DNA from: Saprolegnia diclina VS20
Lineage: Eukaryota; Oomycota; Saprolegniomycetes; Saprolegniales; Saprolegniaceae
DNA: 52,510 nt
Reading direction: 5' to 3'
Assembly (NCBI RefSeq): GCF_000281045.1
Contig: NW_008246073.1
Coordinates: forward strand, 132,366-184,875
In this document: piece by piece, positions 41,861 through 51,342 of the stretch
Layout of the letters: each line of letters begins with the position of its first letter
Numbering within the stretch: position 1 is the first letter of the stretch
Position numbers and translations under genes: made by a program
The notes under the pieces: generated by a model
The model's database searches: none
What the model saw: the letters and a program-made list of their open reading frames with translations, nothing else
What the model was told of the DNA's origin: nothing

Positions 41861-43257
41861 TTATCTCAAGATGCCGTTGGTGATGCTCGGCGACGAGCAC
41901 GGCCCGGCGCTCGTCATAAACTTGTGGTCCTTCCACATCGCAATGCCGGTGGCGTCCGACTTGAGGCCTTCGCCGGCGGTGACGAGCACCTTCTGCTTCT
42001 CGACCTGCGCCGGGCTCAACGGCTCGCCCGTCAGGCCTTCGTACACGATGCGCTCGCCCGGCTACGATGGGCAAAACTAAGCGTCTATGCAATCACTCGG
42101 CGTCACAGTACCTTGGCACCGGCCGGCGGCTCGACGAACGCGACCTTCTCCGTGCCATCGGCGTCCGTCTTGACCGCGCAGAGCACCATCCCGTGCGACT
42201 TGAAGCCGACGAGCGCACGCGCCTTGAGGTTGCACATGACGAGGCACATACGACCTTCCATTTGCTCGAGCGAGTAGTGCTTGACGAGGCCGCTGGCAAT
42301 CTGGCGCGGCGCATCCTCACCCTGCACACCAAAACAAGATGAGAATCACTGTCGAGAGCACGGAAGAGGCAACGTACGACATCGATCTCTTCACAGTAGA
42401 GCCTAGGATGCCAAGATGAGGTGGTGATGAGAAGAAGGGTGGAGCGTACTTGTCGGCGGTCTCGTGCTTCCAGACCTTGACGATCTTGCCGACGCGAATG
42501 TCGAGCTTGGTGATGTCGGGCTGCGCGTCAACGACGGGCGCAGGCGCCGCCGCCTTCTTCTCCTTCTTGGGCTTGTCTTCCTTCTTGGCCTTGCCGTCCG
42601 TCTTGGCGTCCGGCTAGCAAGTGGTCATGCAAATTGCGATTGGGCGGCGTCAAGTACCTTGGCCTTGCTGGCAGGCGCGGCCTCGTCGGTCACTGGCGCC
42701 TTCTTGTCGGCCGCCGGCGCCGTCGTCGTCGTGTGGACCATGAGCAAGTGCTGGTGCACGGCAACGTCAATGATGGGCATGGTCTCAAAGCCGCGGATGC
42801 CAACCGTGTGCTGGAGCTGGTTGAACCAACGGCGGAGGTTGACATGCTTGGAGACTGCGCCGTGCGACTTGACAAAGGCCTTGTAGATGACGTAGAAGAG
42901 CGTCGCATCCGCGAGCGTCGGGCGGTTGCCGACAAAGTAGACGCGCGACGCAAGGTGGGCGTCGAGGAGGCTCCACTGGCCCTTGTTGTTGAGGCTTTCG
43001 TTCGCACGCTGGTTGGAAGCGACGCTCATCCACTCGGAGATCTCGGCCTGCTCGAGGGGCGTCGTGCCCGAGAGCTCGAGCTCGCGGTCGGCCGCACGGG
43101 CAAAGTAGCGCACGATCGTGTTGGTCTCGTTAAGGATGACGTTGCCGAGCTTGAGGCGGATGTCGCCATGGGCGGCCGACGACGTCTTGACGCCGCAGAA
43201 GCGGGCAGCGAAGCGGAGGAAGACCGACTCTTCCGACTTGTCGAGCGAGAGCGACAT
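41861..43257 (-). CDS. AIMP1/Arc1p-like tRNA-binding protein with GST-C-like N-terminus, 399 aa
   Basis: Exons on the minus strand: 42658-43257, 42450-42613, 42378-42402, 42112-42321, 41861-42061; 1200 nt, in frame. The first ~150 residues resemble the helical GST-C fold used in aminoacyl-tRNA synthetase complexes (SEWMSVASNQ ... YFVGNRPTLADATLFYVIYK). A Lys/Ala-rich linker (KKEDKPKKEKKAAAPAP) follows. Then comes an EMAPII/Trbp111 OB-fold: DITKLDIRVGKIVKVWKHE, ADKLYCEEIDVGEDAPRQI, SGLVKHYSLEQMEGRMCLVM, SHGMVLCA, ending TNGILR. This is the layout of yeast Arc1p and animal AIMP1, which deliver tRNA to synthetases. Exon 3 is a 25-nt micro-exon, and only its inclusion restores LYCEEIDV. Confidence 0.92.
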
Positions 43258-44018
43258 GGCGATAAGATTTATTGTAGCCACCGAGTGGCGGCCTGCCTTC
43301 GAACTTCGAAGACATCGAAGATCGTTCTTGTGGTGCGTCCGGCCATGTGCCGGATAATGGCAAGCGAAGATCGAAGTATGAAGGATAAAACCACGCAACC
43401 GCTGCAGCGCCACGGCTTGAAGTACCGAGTAGCAGCGGGTGCATCGACTCGACTACAGTGTAGAGCTACTACAGTGTAGCAAGAAGCAGTCGCTTGTCGT
43501 TCGACAATACAGGATGATAGTCCTCTGTTGTGCGTTGGACGTTTAGTCGGCGGAGAGAATGCACACCTTCTCCGCTCGCGCATGTATCAACGTTGAAACG
43601 CGGTCCTCAACGGTCATTTCATCTATGGGCTGGGTTAGTAATGCTTGGGCGTTGATGACCTTGACAGTATGTTTGCCAATACCGCTAGACCCGGAAGGAG
43701 AGCTGCCGAACGACGCCTCGTCGACCTTGTGGCGTCGTAGAGGGCTGGAGAAGGCTGAGAAGGGTGGCTGGAAACAGGAAGCCGAGTGGGCTGGGTGCGA
43801 GTCGCCACCTAGTTACGTCTGGGCAAGTAGGGGCACATCCTGTTTCGTGCAATGCTGCTGCGATGCAGCGGGATCGGCACCCAAGCTTGGTGCAAGTTGC
43901 GTGTTTTTAACGTCCGGCTTGGTGGCAAACCCTACGGACCGCAAATAAACACTTCGAACTTCGCATTCGTGTTTGGTGCCAAGACCGTCGACAAAGTCCG
44001 TCTCGCGCCGTCCTTGCC
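43258..44018. other. Divergent intergenic region (0.76 kb), no gene seen
   Basis: This lies between the AIMP1-like gene and the DUF3228 gene. No frame has coding character. CTACAGTGTAG occurs twice, at 43453-43463 and 43469-43479, 16 bases apart, about 200 bases upstream of the AIMP1-like start. It could be a regulatory site or simple repetition. Confidence 0.5.
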
Positions 44019-44854
44019 ATGTCCCTGCTCCTCCTTCGCCGCGCAAGATCGCTCCGCCCGCCCGCCCGCGCCATGAGCTCGCTGGCGCCGGACGAGACGC
44101 CCAAGAAGCCGTCGTCGCCGTCGATCGTTCTCGGTGCGATCGCATGCATAGTTGGCGACGCTTGCTCATGCGCGAACTAGACGAGTTTGTCATGCGCCAG
44201 TTTGACGACGCTAACTTTCGCGGAACGCAAGTCAAGTACGAGAAGACCAAGTTTGAAGCCATGATCAACAAGTACTACGAGAACGGCGAGTATGCGCTCG
44301 TGGACGGGTACGCCATCATCCTCTGTCGCCCAGTGGGCTCTGAACGTGCATGCGTAGCTACGCCCCGTTCTGCAAGCACTTGTTTGTGCCCAACTTTATT
44401 AACGCCCGCGTGCAGACGGTGCCCATCACGCACAAGTCGATCCACTTGCTCCAGTCGGGCTACACCAAGCGCCGCCCCGAGGAGCTCCCTGTGTACGCAT
44501 AGCGCCCCGAAGTATGTATGCTCATGCAAAGGATGGTGGCGTAGGCTCATGCGCTGGTTTCCGTCGCACAGCGTGACGCCTGTGACGGCCAAGTTTCTCG
44601 ATATCGTGCTCTACAGCCGCGAACAAGTCTTCTTGGAGAACGAAGCGATGGGCAAGGACATTACGCTCAGCGACGCGCCGTGGCGCATCACCAACGTGAT
44701 TGCGCAGGACGTCGACACGGAGCTGCCCATGGAGCCAATGCATTACTTCCGGAATGCGCTCGGGAAGGAGGCCGGCGGCTCGGGTGTTCCGATCGACCCG
44801 ATCAAGTACCAAGAGGCGGTCGAGTACTGGAACAAGCACGCGCACATCAAGTAG
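44019..44854 (+). CDS. DUF3228 family protein, 228 aa, four exons
   Basis: Exons are 44019-44133, 44181-44307, 44358-44492 and 44545-44854; 687 nt, in frame. Conserved-looking core: DEFVMRQFDDANFRGTQVKY, ALVDGYAPFCKHLFVPNF (restored by splicing at 44307/44358), VLYSREQVFLENEAMG, WRITNVIAQDVDTELPMEP and MHYFRNALGKEAGGSG, which I recognise as DUF3228. The biochemical role of this family is unknown to me. The first 18 residues (MSLLLLRRARSLRPPARA) are basic and lack acidic residues, which suits an organelle presequence; a second in-frame ATG after that stretch would give a cytosolic form. Confidence 0.82.
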
Positions 44855-45311
44855 TAGAAGGACGTCGCCCTGTATATCGACGAGGCCTATATAAACAACG
44901 AACGCGTCCACCGCCTACCACTGCTGTCGTTGGCGTCCAGGTGGACTTTCGTCCAAGCCCTTCGCAGTAGACTCGTGTACTGGACGGGTAGTCGCTACGT
45001 GACCAAAGATGATGTCGGGGTGTTACTAGGGTTACTCGTCCCAAGGACAGCTTTAGAGTCGGGTCGACCGTCGTGTGAGTGAGTATTCGCATGGGTCAGC
45101 GACTGCAGCACTAGGTTTAGGGTCTACAGCCGTTGGCGGGTGATACTTGTTCAAGGACCTTCTCCGTGCAAAGGAGCTATGCAGCTTTATTAGTGAGAAT
45201 CGCGACGGCGACCAAGTTGCATGTTGTCTCGTCCATTGGCGCGTGGTCGGTGCGATGAGACACGTTGAAATATATGTACATACGCTATATGCAGTCTGAT
45301 CCTAAATTGCT
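44855..45311. other. Convergent intergenic gap, no gene seen
   Basis: About 457 bases between the stops of the DUF3228 and LARP4-type genes. Telomere-like words occur at 45026-45034 (CTAGGGTTA) and 45111-45122 (CTAGGTTTAGGG). No coding signal. Confidence 0.5.
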
Positions 45312-46986
45312 TTATTCCTCGGTGTCGGCCTTCTTGGGCTCCTTCACAATGTCCAAGAACGAGCGCGCACCCCAGGCCCCCGTGGGCGCAACGACGGGCA
45401 CTTCCTTCACTTCCTTCTTCGCCTCGACGACGACGGCCGGCGCCGCCTTCTTGACCGGCGCCGCCTTCTTGGGCGACTCGACCTCCTTCTTCTTCGGGGC
45501 CTCTTCCTTCTTGGCAGCGGCCGCCGCCGCACCGTTGATCAAGGCAGCCGCGTACCCGCTCGCGGGCTTCTCGGCGACCGCCGCCACGATCGGCTTGCCC
45601 TCCTCGACGGCCTTCTCCTGGGCCTGCTGGCGGAGCTCGCGCGCCACCTTGGTGTACTCTTCGCCGTACATCATCGACTCGTAGTCGACCGAGCCGACCG
45701 AGTCGGACCGGATCGGGCGGCCCTGGCGGAGCGCCTCGCGCGCCTGCTCGATCGAGTACGTGCGCTGGTTGCGGAGGAGGTCCGGGTGGGCGTCCGGCGT
45801 GAGCGCGGCGGCGTGGGCTTCGAAATCCATCTTGCCGGCCGGAAGCACGCAGTCGGTCTCGTCCATGTTCTTGACAATCTCCATAATGTCTTCGTGCGAG
45901 TACGCCTGCGTGATGGCAGCGCCGCCAACGTTGGTCGGGAGCGGCGGGAAGTTGACCGCGTTCAAGATCGGCTGGCGCTCCGACTTGGGCTTGGCCGACG
46001 ACTCCTTCTTGGGCGTCGTGGCCGGCGTCGCAGCCTTCTTGGTGTCCTTGGCCTTCTTGGCGCTCGGGGTCGAGCCCTTCTTGCCGTCCTTGGACGGCGT
46101 GCGCGCCGGCGCGCCGTTGGCCGCGCGGAAGTTGTTGCCTTGGCCCTTGCGCGGGCGGCCGTCCTTGCCAGCGTAGCCGTAGCTGTTGGGCGCGCCATAG
46201 TAACCAGCGTTGCCATACATGCCAACCGAGTACGCCGACGTCGTGACCGGCGAGGCAGCCGCGTCCACCGACGGCGTCGACTGCGGGAAGAACGACTTGA
46301 AGAGGTTCTCCGACTTGAGGCGGGCCTTGATCGGCGCGTTGTTGAACGTCTTGTTGCGGAGCGCAAGGAGCGTGTTGACAGCCTCCTCTTCCGTGGCCAT
46401 CGTGACAAACCTACCGCTCCATTCAGCCAGCGCCACCAAGGATCGAAGTGGTTACCAAGTGTCGCCAACGTCGCTACGGACGCTCGTGACCGCGCCGCAG
46501 CCGGCAAAGATGGCCTCGACCTCGGCCGGCGCGGTCGCCGACGGGATCTCACGCAGGATGATCGTGTTGCGCTCCGACTTGATGTTGGGCTTGATCGCGT
46601 TCTTCTCATCGTTCAAGACAACAATCTACCGCGCCGTGTCAGCGGTAGGCCAAAGGCCAAGTATGGCACACCTGCGAGTCCTTGATGGCGTCAATGAGGA
46701 GCGCCGCGTCGTCGCTGAGGGCCTTGATCTTGGCAAAGCCAAGGATCGTGTCAATAGGCACAAACCTAGCCACAGTTGGCGTCCATGCACGTGGCGGCCG
46801 ACGAGCTTACATTTGCGCGTTCATCTGCGACACCAAGTACGAGTCGGTCGCGAGGTTGGCCTTGGAGAAGTAGAATTCGACTTGGCTCTTCAGCGCGTCC
46901 TTCAAGGCGGCGCCCACTAGACGACCGCATGAGCGTGCTTGGCGACAGAAGCTCGTACCGAGTTGCGGTTCTTGCGTGGCACTCAT
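45312..46986 (-). CDS. La-related RNA-binding protein, LARP4/5 type, 498 aa
   Basis: Exons on the minus strand: 46959-46986, 46811-46916, 46672-46765, 46456-46625, 45312-46410; 1497 nt, in frame. A La module starts at residue ~12: ALKDALKSQVEFYFSKANLA, TDSYLVSQMNAQMFVPIDTI, then FAKIKALSDDAALLIDAIKD. An RRM follows: NTIILREIPSATAPAEVEAI, VTSVRSDVGDTWFVTMATEE. FVPI at that place in the La motif is typical of LARP4/5 rather than genuine La. The C-terminal half is Ala/Lys/Pro-rich disorder with NFPPLPTN and a final WGARSFLDIV. LARP4 proteins bind poly(A) and PABP and stabilise mRNA. I do not see a clean PAM2 motif. Confidence 0.88.
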
Positions 46987-48139
46987 GGCACTTGGTCTCG
47001 GCAAAGGTCCCAGCAAAATAGGAATGGAAAGTTTCCGGATACTGGCCATGCCATTGCGCTCGCCAGCCAGTAATTCGGCGCGGGGCATCATATTATTATA
47101 CATGCAAAAAGGCCAATCCACTTCGTTTTTGTATGTGAGCGGTATTAAAATGTGATGGCATACCATCCGAACGGCCAATAAAAGCGACTGCCCAACCAGA
47201 ACGCACGAGGCAGAACCAACCAAATCCTTGTTGAAGTTTTACCAGCACTGTCTCAGCGCCCACACCGCCGCCGCCGAGAGCGTCTTCCAGGAGCCCGTGG
47301 CTGCTCGCGACGTCGCGAGTAGGCCAAGCCCACGCCTATCGAGCTTGTCGCGCGAAAAAGGACGAAACGCGAGAGCGATTCGCTTCGAAATCACCAAGTT
47401 GCAACGTTGCGAGAGGCAGCCGCTCTATCGCCCGACCACATAGAGGAGGTGGGCGCTGGCCAGGATCCAAGGCACGAGTAAGGTGTCGATGAGCGTCTCG
47501 GACCAAATGTTGGCTGCCTCAAACGGCTCCTCGAACAGCACCGAACACAGCTTTGGATGTGGATGCTTTCGTGGTGGCCTGATACAGTGTATTTTGCAGT
47601 GCAAGCATGCAGCATCAACCCCAGCGTTGGATTTGGACAAGTTGGCTGCCATTTCTACTCACCGCTCGTACAATGCTGTGGGAGTATGAAATGTCGTTGG
47701 CACGACGTTGGGAAGTGATGCAGGCGAGGAGCCAGAATGTAAGATGCTGCCAGAGTTTGATTCATACCAGAGTTTGGATGCTGGCACCTGCGTCATCATT
47801 CAGAGTTGGTTGGCCGCATGGACCACGCTTCTTATCACGATACGCTGCGGTCTCGGTAGCAGACCCATCCCATGCATCGCTAGTTGCAGGAAATATAAAA
47901 GCAGCAAGCATGTACCCAACCGTTGATTCGCACCGACAGGCCAAAGCCAGCGCGCCGGTGCGATTCACATAATTGAGACGATCCTGAGATATCTGTCCGT
48001 AGTTGAGACGCTTTAGAAACTATCAGTCCTGATTGACACCTGCGCTGGTACACGCCATGTGATTGGCGCGCGGAGAGCTGGTATCCGGACAAGAGTGCAG
48101 GTTTTACGGATTTGACCACCAAGTTCTCGAAGCCCACCG
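46987..48139. other. Longest gene-free gap (1.15 kb)
   Basis: This lies between the divergent LARP4-type and FAM210-like genes. The only protein-like stretch is a minus-strand frame at 47425-47652, containing LIDTLLVPWILASAHLLYVV. It has no start/splice context and no recognised family, so it may be a relic or chance. The rest is AT-richer with no clear motif. Two promoters must lie here. Confidence 0.45.
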
Positions 48140-49012
48140 ATGTTCCTGCGGTCGTCGAGCGCAATCCTTGGCGCCGGTCGCCGCCGCGGCGCCTCGGCGC
48201 GTGTCTTCTTCTCGTCGTCGACGCCACCTACGATGTTCCAGCACGACGACGAGAAGGGTAGTGGCGGCTTTCCAGGCGTGTTTCCCGCAGCAAAGAAGTC
48301 GCTGCTCCAGGACATTGTCGACCGCCTCAACCACTCGATGGAGCACCACCCGCAGACCACGATGGCCTTTGTCATCTCGGCCGACATGGCCAGCATCTTT
48401 GGCACCTATGGCTTGCTCCAGCTCTCGGGTACTCTCTCATTCGCCTCGACACGCGTTCGATTGAGCTTTAGGCGTGGTCATTTCGCCCGAGTTTGCACTT
48501 GCATTTGCAGCCAGCCGTCCACTGCGCCGCCTGCGCATGCCATTCGACCTCGCCATGGCCGCCATGCTCGCTAAGATCTTCCCGCCCCTCTCGCGCGTCC
48601 GCGTCTCGAGCATGTTTCCCACGTGCGACCGCCTTTCCCGTGGCTTCCAGTGTGTCTGAATGTCGTGTGTCCTAGTGTGCCAGGCGACCAGTCGTCGCTG
48701 CTGCATAAAGGCATGTCGACGATGACCGACATTATGGACAAGTACGGCGCGTGCTACATGATTGGATCCCGCCTCGCTGGTCTCACGGTCGTCAACTCGC
48801 TCTACTTTGCGCTCATCCAGGGCGTCGACATTCTGCCCTACTTGGAGCAGTTTGGCTTTGGCGAGCTCGGCTCGGCCATGGGCACGTGGGCCGCCAGCGT
48901 CGTCATGGCCTCGGTCTTCTACCCAGTCACGCTCAGCGTCACGGGCTACGTGGTACCAACGATTGCGCGGTCGGTCGCGCGCGCCAAGGCCAGTGCGATG
49001 AAGAAAAAGTAA
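48140..49012 (+). CDS. FAM210/DUF1279-like mitochondrial membrane protein, 258 aa, three exons
   Basis: Exons are 48140-48428, 48472-48622 and 48676-49012; 777 nt, in frame. The N-terminus is Arg/Ser-rich without acidic residues (MFLRSSSAILGAGRRRG), as in mitochondrial presequences. A middle region holds hydrophobic segments (ALAFAASRPLRRLRMPFDLA). The C-terminal half, MDKYGACYMIGSRLAGLTVV then FALIQGVDILPYLEQFG and further hydrophobic turns, fits the DUF1279 pattern (kYG...GVD...). It ends in a basic KASAMKKK tail. FAM210A/B proteins sit in mitochondrial membranes and affect translation and metabolism. Family assignment is moderate; 'conserved mitochondrial membrane protein' is safer. The stop is 96 bases from the convergent TrhO fusion. 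Confidence 0.65.
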
Positions 49013-49108
49013 ACAAAATGTTCTCAAGGTATTGGCATAAGAGTCTCTCATCTATCCGAATCAACGCTTCTAGTTCGTACGCGTAATAGAGAGTCGTTGT
49101 TTAGTCGT

Positions 49109-50938
49109 TTACAGCTTTTGCACGAGGGTGAGACCATCGTACATGGGAAGAACGACGCTGCGCGTCCGCTCGTCGTTCGCCACGTACTTGTTGAACGCCA
49201 GAAGCTGCGACGCCGTCTTCTCGGTGGGTTGGCCGCGGCCGAACGCGTGCTCGACGACCTGGCCCCGAAAGAGCGTGTTGTCAAACACGATCCAGCTCTT
49301 CGGGGCGAGAAGGCGGTCGGAGGCCACGAGCGCTTCGTAGACTGCCACGTAATCCTTCTTGCTTCCGTCGATAAAGGCAAAGTCGAATGTCTCGGTGGTC
49401 GTGGCGAGCAGGTCGAGGCCCGGCTGCGCTTGCACCGTCACGTTCGAAATCGATGCCGTCGCCAGCTGTGCGCGCGTCCACGCAATCGCCTTGGGGTCAA
49501 TGTCGCACGTCGTGACGTGGCCATGCGGCAGCGCGAGCGCCATGGCGACGGCCGAGTAGCCAGTAAAGCAGCCGACTTCCAGTACGTTGGACGCACTGAG
49601 CGCCTGGACGAGGAACTGGAGGGCCTTGGCTTGGCCCGGCGAGATCATCTTCTGCATGAGGGCGTCGCTAAAGTCATGGCTAATCGCATCGCGCCATGCA
49701 GACAGCTGCAATGTCGACGCGGGAATGCGACTCACATCGTGGACGTAGTCGTTGAGCTCGGGGCTCACGGTGCCTTCCGAGATGTGGTACGTCGAGTACG
49801 CCCGGGCGTGGAACGGGTTGCCGGGACGCACTCGGGCGTTCGGCACCAAGTGGTGCTGGAATCGGTGCGAGTTCGCCTTTGCAAAGGCCTTGCGCGCGTC
49901 AAGGGCCATGGCGTCCATCTCGTGCTTGATGCGTTGGCACTCGGCACTGCACGCGCCGTCAAATGCTGCGTGGCAGGCGTCGCACTGGAGCACGAGACCA
50001 TGGCAAAGCGTGTTGGCGCAGTTGACGTGCGTGTTGGTCGGAGCTCGGCACTGGTAGCACTGCCCGAGCACATCCTCAGACAAAGCTTGGTCGTCGTTCG
50101 AGAGGCGCTGGTCAAACACAAAGTTGCGCCCGAGAAACTTGGAAGGAACGTTTTGCTCGCGGACAAACTTGCCGTAGTGGACAATACCACCTTGCAGTCG
50201 CTTGACGTTCGTGTACCCGTTCGTCTTGAGGTACGCGCCGACCTTTTCGCAGCGGATGCCGCCGGTGCAGTAGATCATGCACTCGGTGTCCTTGGGCGAC
50301 CCGTCGAGCAGCGCATCGAGCGACGCCCACGTGTCCTTGAACGTGTCGACCATGATGCGCTCGGCGCCTTCGAACCGACCGACGTCGTGCTCGTAGTAGT
50401 TGCGGCAGTCGAAAATGCGCTTGGGCGTCGGCGACGACAGCGTCGAATGCCACTCGGCCGGCGACAGCTCGACGCCGCGGTCGTCCATCGGCAGAGTCTT
50501 GTCGAGGCCGTCGTGGGCCAAGTGCGGGCGCACACGGATGTGAAGCGTGTGGAACGGGCACTTTCCTTCGGGCGTCGCGTCGTTGTGGTCGAGCACCGCG
50601 CCGAGGTTAAGGAGTGCGTCGTCGAGCCACTCGAGGTTGTCGAGGTACGCCTTGAAGTCGTCGAGGCGCGTCATCGGGACTGTGATCTGAGCGTTGATGC
50701 CTTCTTCGGCGATGTACACGCGGCCCATGACGCCAAAGCTTTGCCAGTCGGTTAGGAGCTGGTGGCGCAGCTTGGGCAGACCATTGGCCTCGAGCTTCGT
50801 GTACTGGTAGAAGGAAATGTACTGGAGTAGACCGAGGTTCTGCGGTCGGTACGGCGCCCGGCGTGAGAAGCTCTGGTGCCACAGGCTCGACGACCGGCGC
50901 AGACTCGGCGCAGTGGCATGGCGGCGAAGACCCCACAT
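49109..50938 (-). CDS. TrhO (rhodanese-type tRNA U34 hydroxylase) fused to SAM O-methyltransferase, 609 aa
   Basis: One intronless frame encodes two enzymes. Residues ~1-35 are Arg/Ser-rich and acid-free, like a mitochondrial presequence. Residues ~36-340 match TrhO/UPF0176: ISFYQYTKL, GRVYIAEEGINAQITVP, KRIFDCRNYYEHDVGRFEGA, and the rhodanese loop MIYCTGGIRCEKVGAYL (Cys224 the likely catalytic residue, Cys230). RLQGGIVHYGKF and the Cys-rich C-terminal part (CYQCRAPTNTHVNC, CDACHAAF, CSAEC) follow. Residues ~385-609 are a cation-dependent O-methyltransferase: ISPGQAKALQFLV, SAM motif VLEVGCFTGYSAVAMALAL, DIDPKAIAWTRAQL, and metal ligands in FIDGSKKDY (Asp524) and IVFDNTLFRG (Asp553, Asn554). 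Bacterial TrhO makes 5-hydroxyuridine at tRNA position 34, and TrmR/YrrM-type enzymes methylate it. The combined function is inference. Confidence 0.9.
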   Translation of the reverse strand: MWGLRRHATAPSLRRSSSLWHQSFSRRAPYRPQNLGLLQYISFYQYTKLEANGLPKLRHQLLTDWQSFGVMGRVYIAEEGINAQITVPMTRLDDFKAYLDNLEWLDDALLNLGAVLDHNDATPEGKCPFHTLHIRVRPHLAHDGLDKTLPMDDRGVELSPAEWHSTLSSPTPKRIFDCRNYYEHDVGRFEGAERIMVDTFKDTWASLDALLDGSPKDTECMIYCTGGIRCEKVGAYLKTNGYTNVKRLQGGIVHYGKFVREQNVPSKFLGRNFVFDQRLSNDDQALSEDVLGQCYQCRAPTNTHVNCANTLCHGLVLQCDACHAAFDGACSAECQRIKHEMDAMALDARKAFAKANSHRFQHHLVPNARVRPGNPFHARAYSTYHISEGTVSPELNDYVHDVSRIPASTLQLSAWRDAISHDFSDALMQKMISPGQAKALQFLVQALSASNVLEVGCFTGYSAVAMALALPHGHVTTCDIDPKAIAWTRAQLATASISNVTVQAQPGLDLLATTTETFDFAFIDGSKKDYVAVYEALVASDRLLAPKSWIVFDNTLFRGQVVEHAFGRGQPTEKTASQLLAFNKYVANDERTRSVVLPMYDGLTLVQKL

Positions 50939-51342
50939 GATGACGACGGTTCGAGCTTTCGGTCAAATTCTGTTTGTGTCAAGATACACTGCATTAAAAA
51001 AGCACAAGGTGCGTTGACTAATTGCACACACTTTTGGGGCTCACCTCGCCGATCTATGCTGGTTTAGCTCGACGCACTTTTAGATTTCTCACTCAAGTCG
51101 GAGCATACCGAAGGGCCCTTCGCATGCGTACGTAGCCTTTACTGCTGGTCGTTGCTTACGCGCCGCCTGCTGCCTCGCGTTGCCCATCATATTGCTGCTC
51201 CTCGTGTCCTTCAAGTTGCGTTCAAATAGATGCTTGCGTATCCGAGTCAACTTTACGCAAAAAATGAAATAAAATTCTCTGGCCTTTCTATCTTGGCCAT
51301 TCAAATCGGACCAAACAGAAGCTTGCGTGTTTCTCTGCCGCC
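50939..51342. promoter_or_regulatory. Shared divergent promoter region, TrhO fusion / ETFBKMT
   Basis: About 400 gene-free bases between two start codons on opposite strands. A CATTC element at 51298-51302 lies 40 bases before the ETFBKMT ATG and resembles the oomycete initiator. Both flanking products look mitochondrial. Confidence 0.4.

Noticed and set aside
43559-43948. 129-codon plus-strand open frame upstream of DUF3228
   Set aside because: Its composition is unlike neighbouring genes (Trp/Cys-rich) and it has no homology; probably chance.
47391-47652. Minus-strand membrane-like peptide in the LARP4-FAM210 gap
   Set aside because: One hydrophobic stretch only, with no splice partners or family match; too weak to call as a gene.
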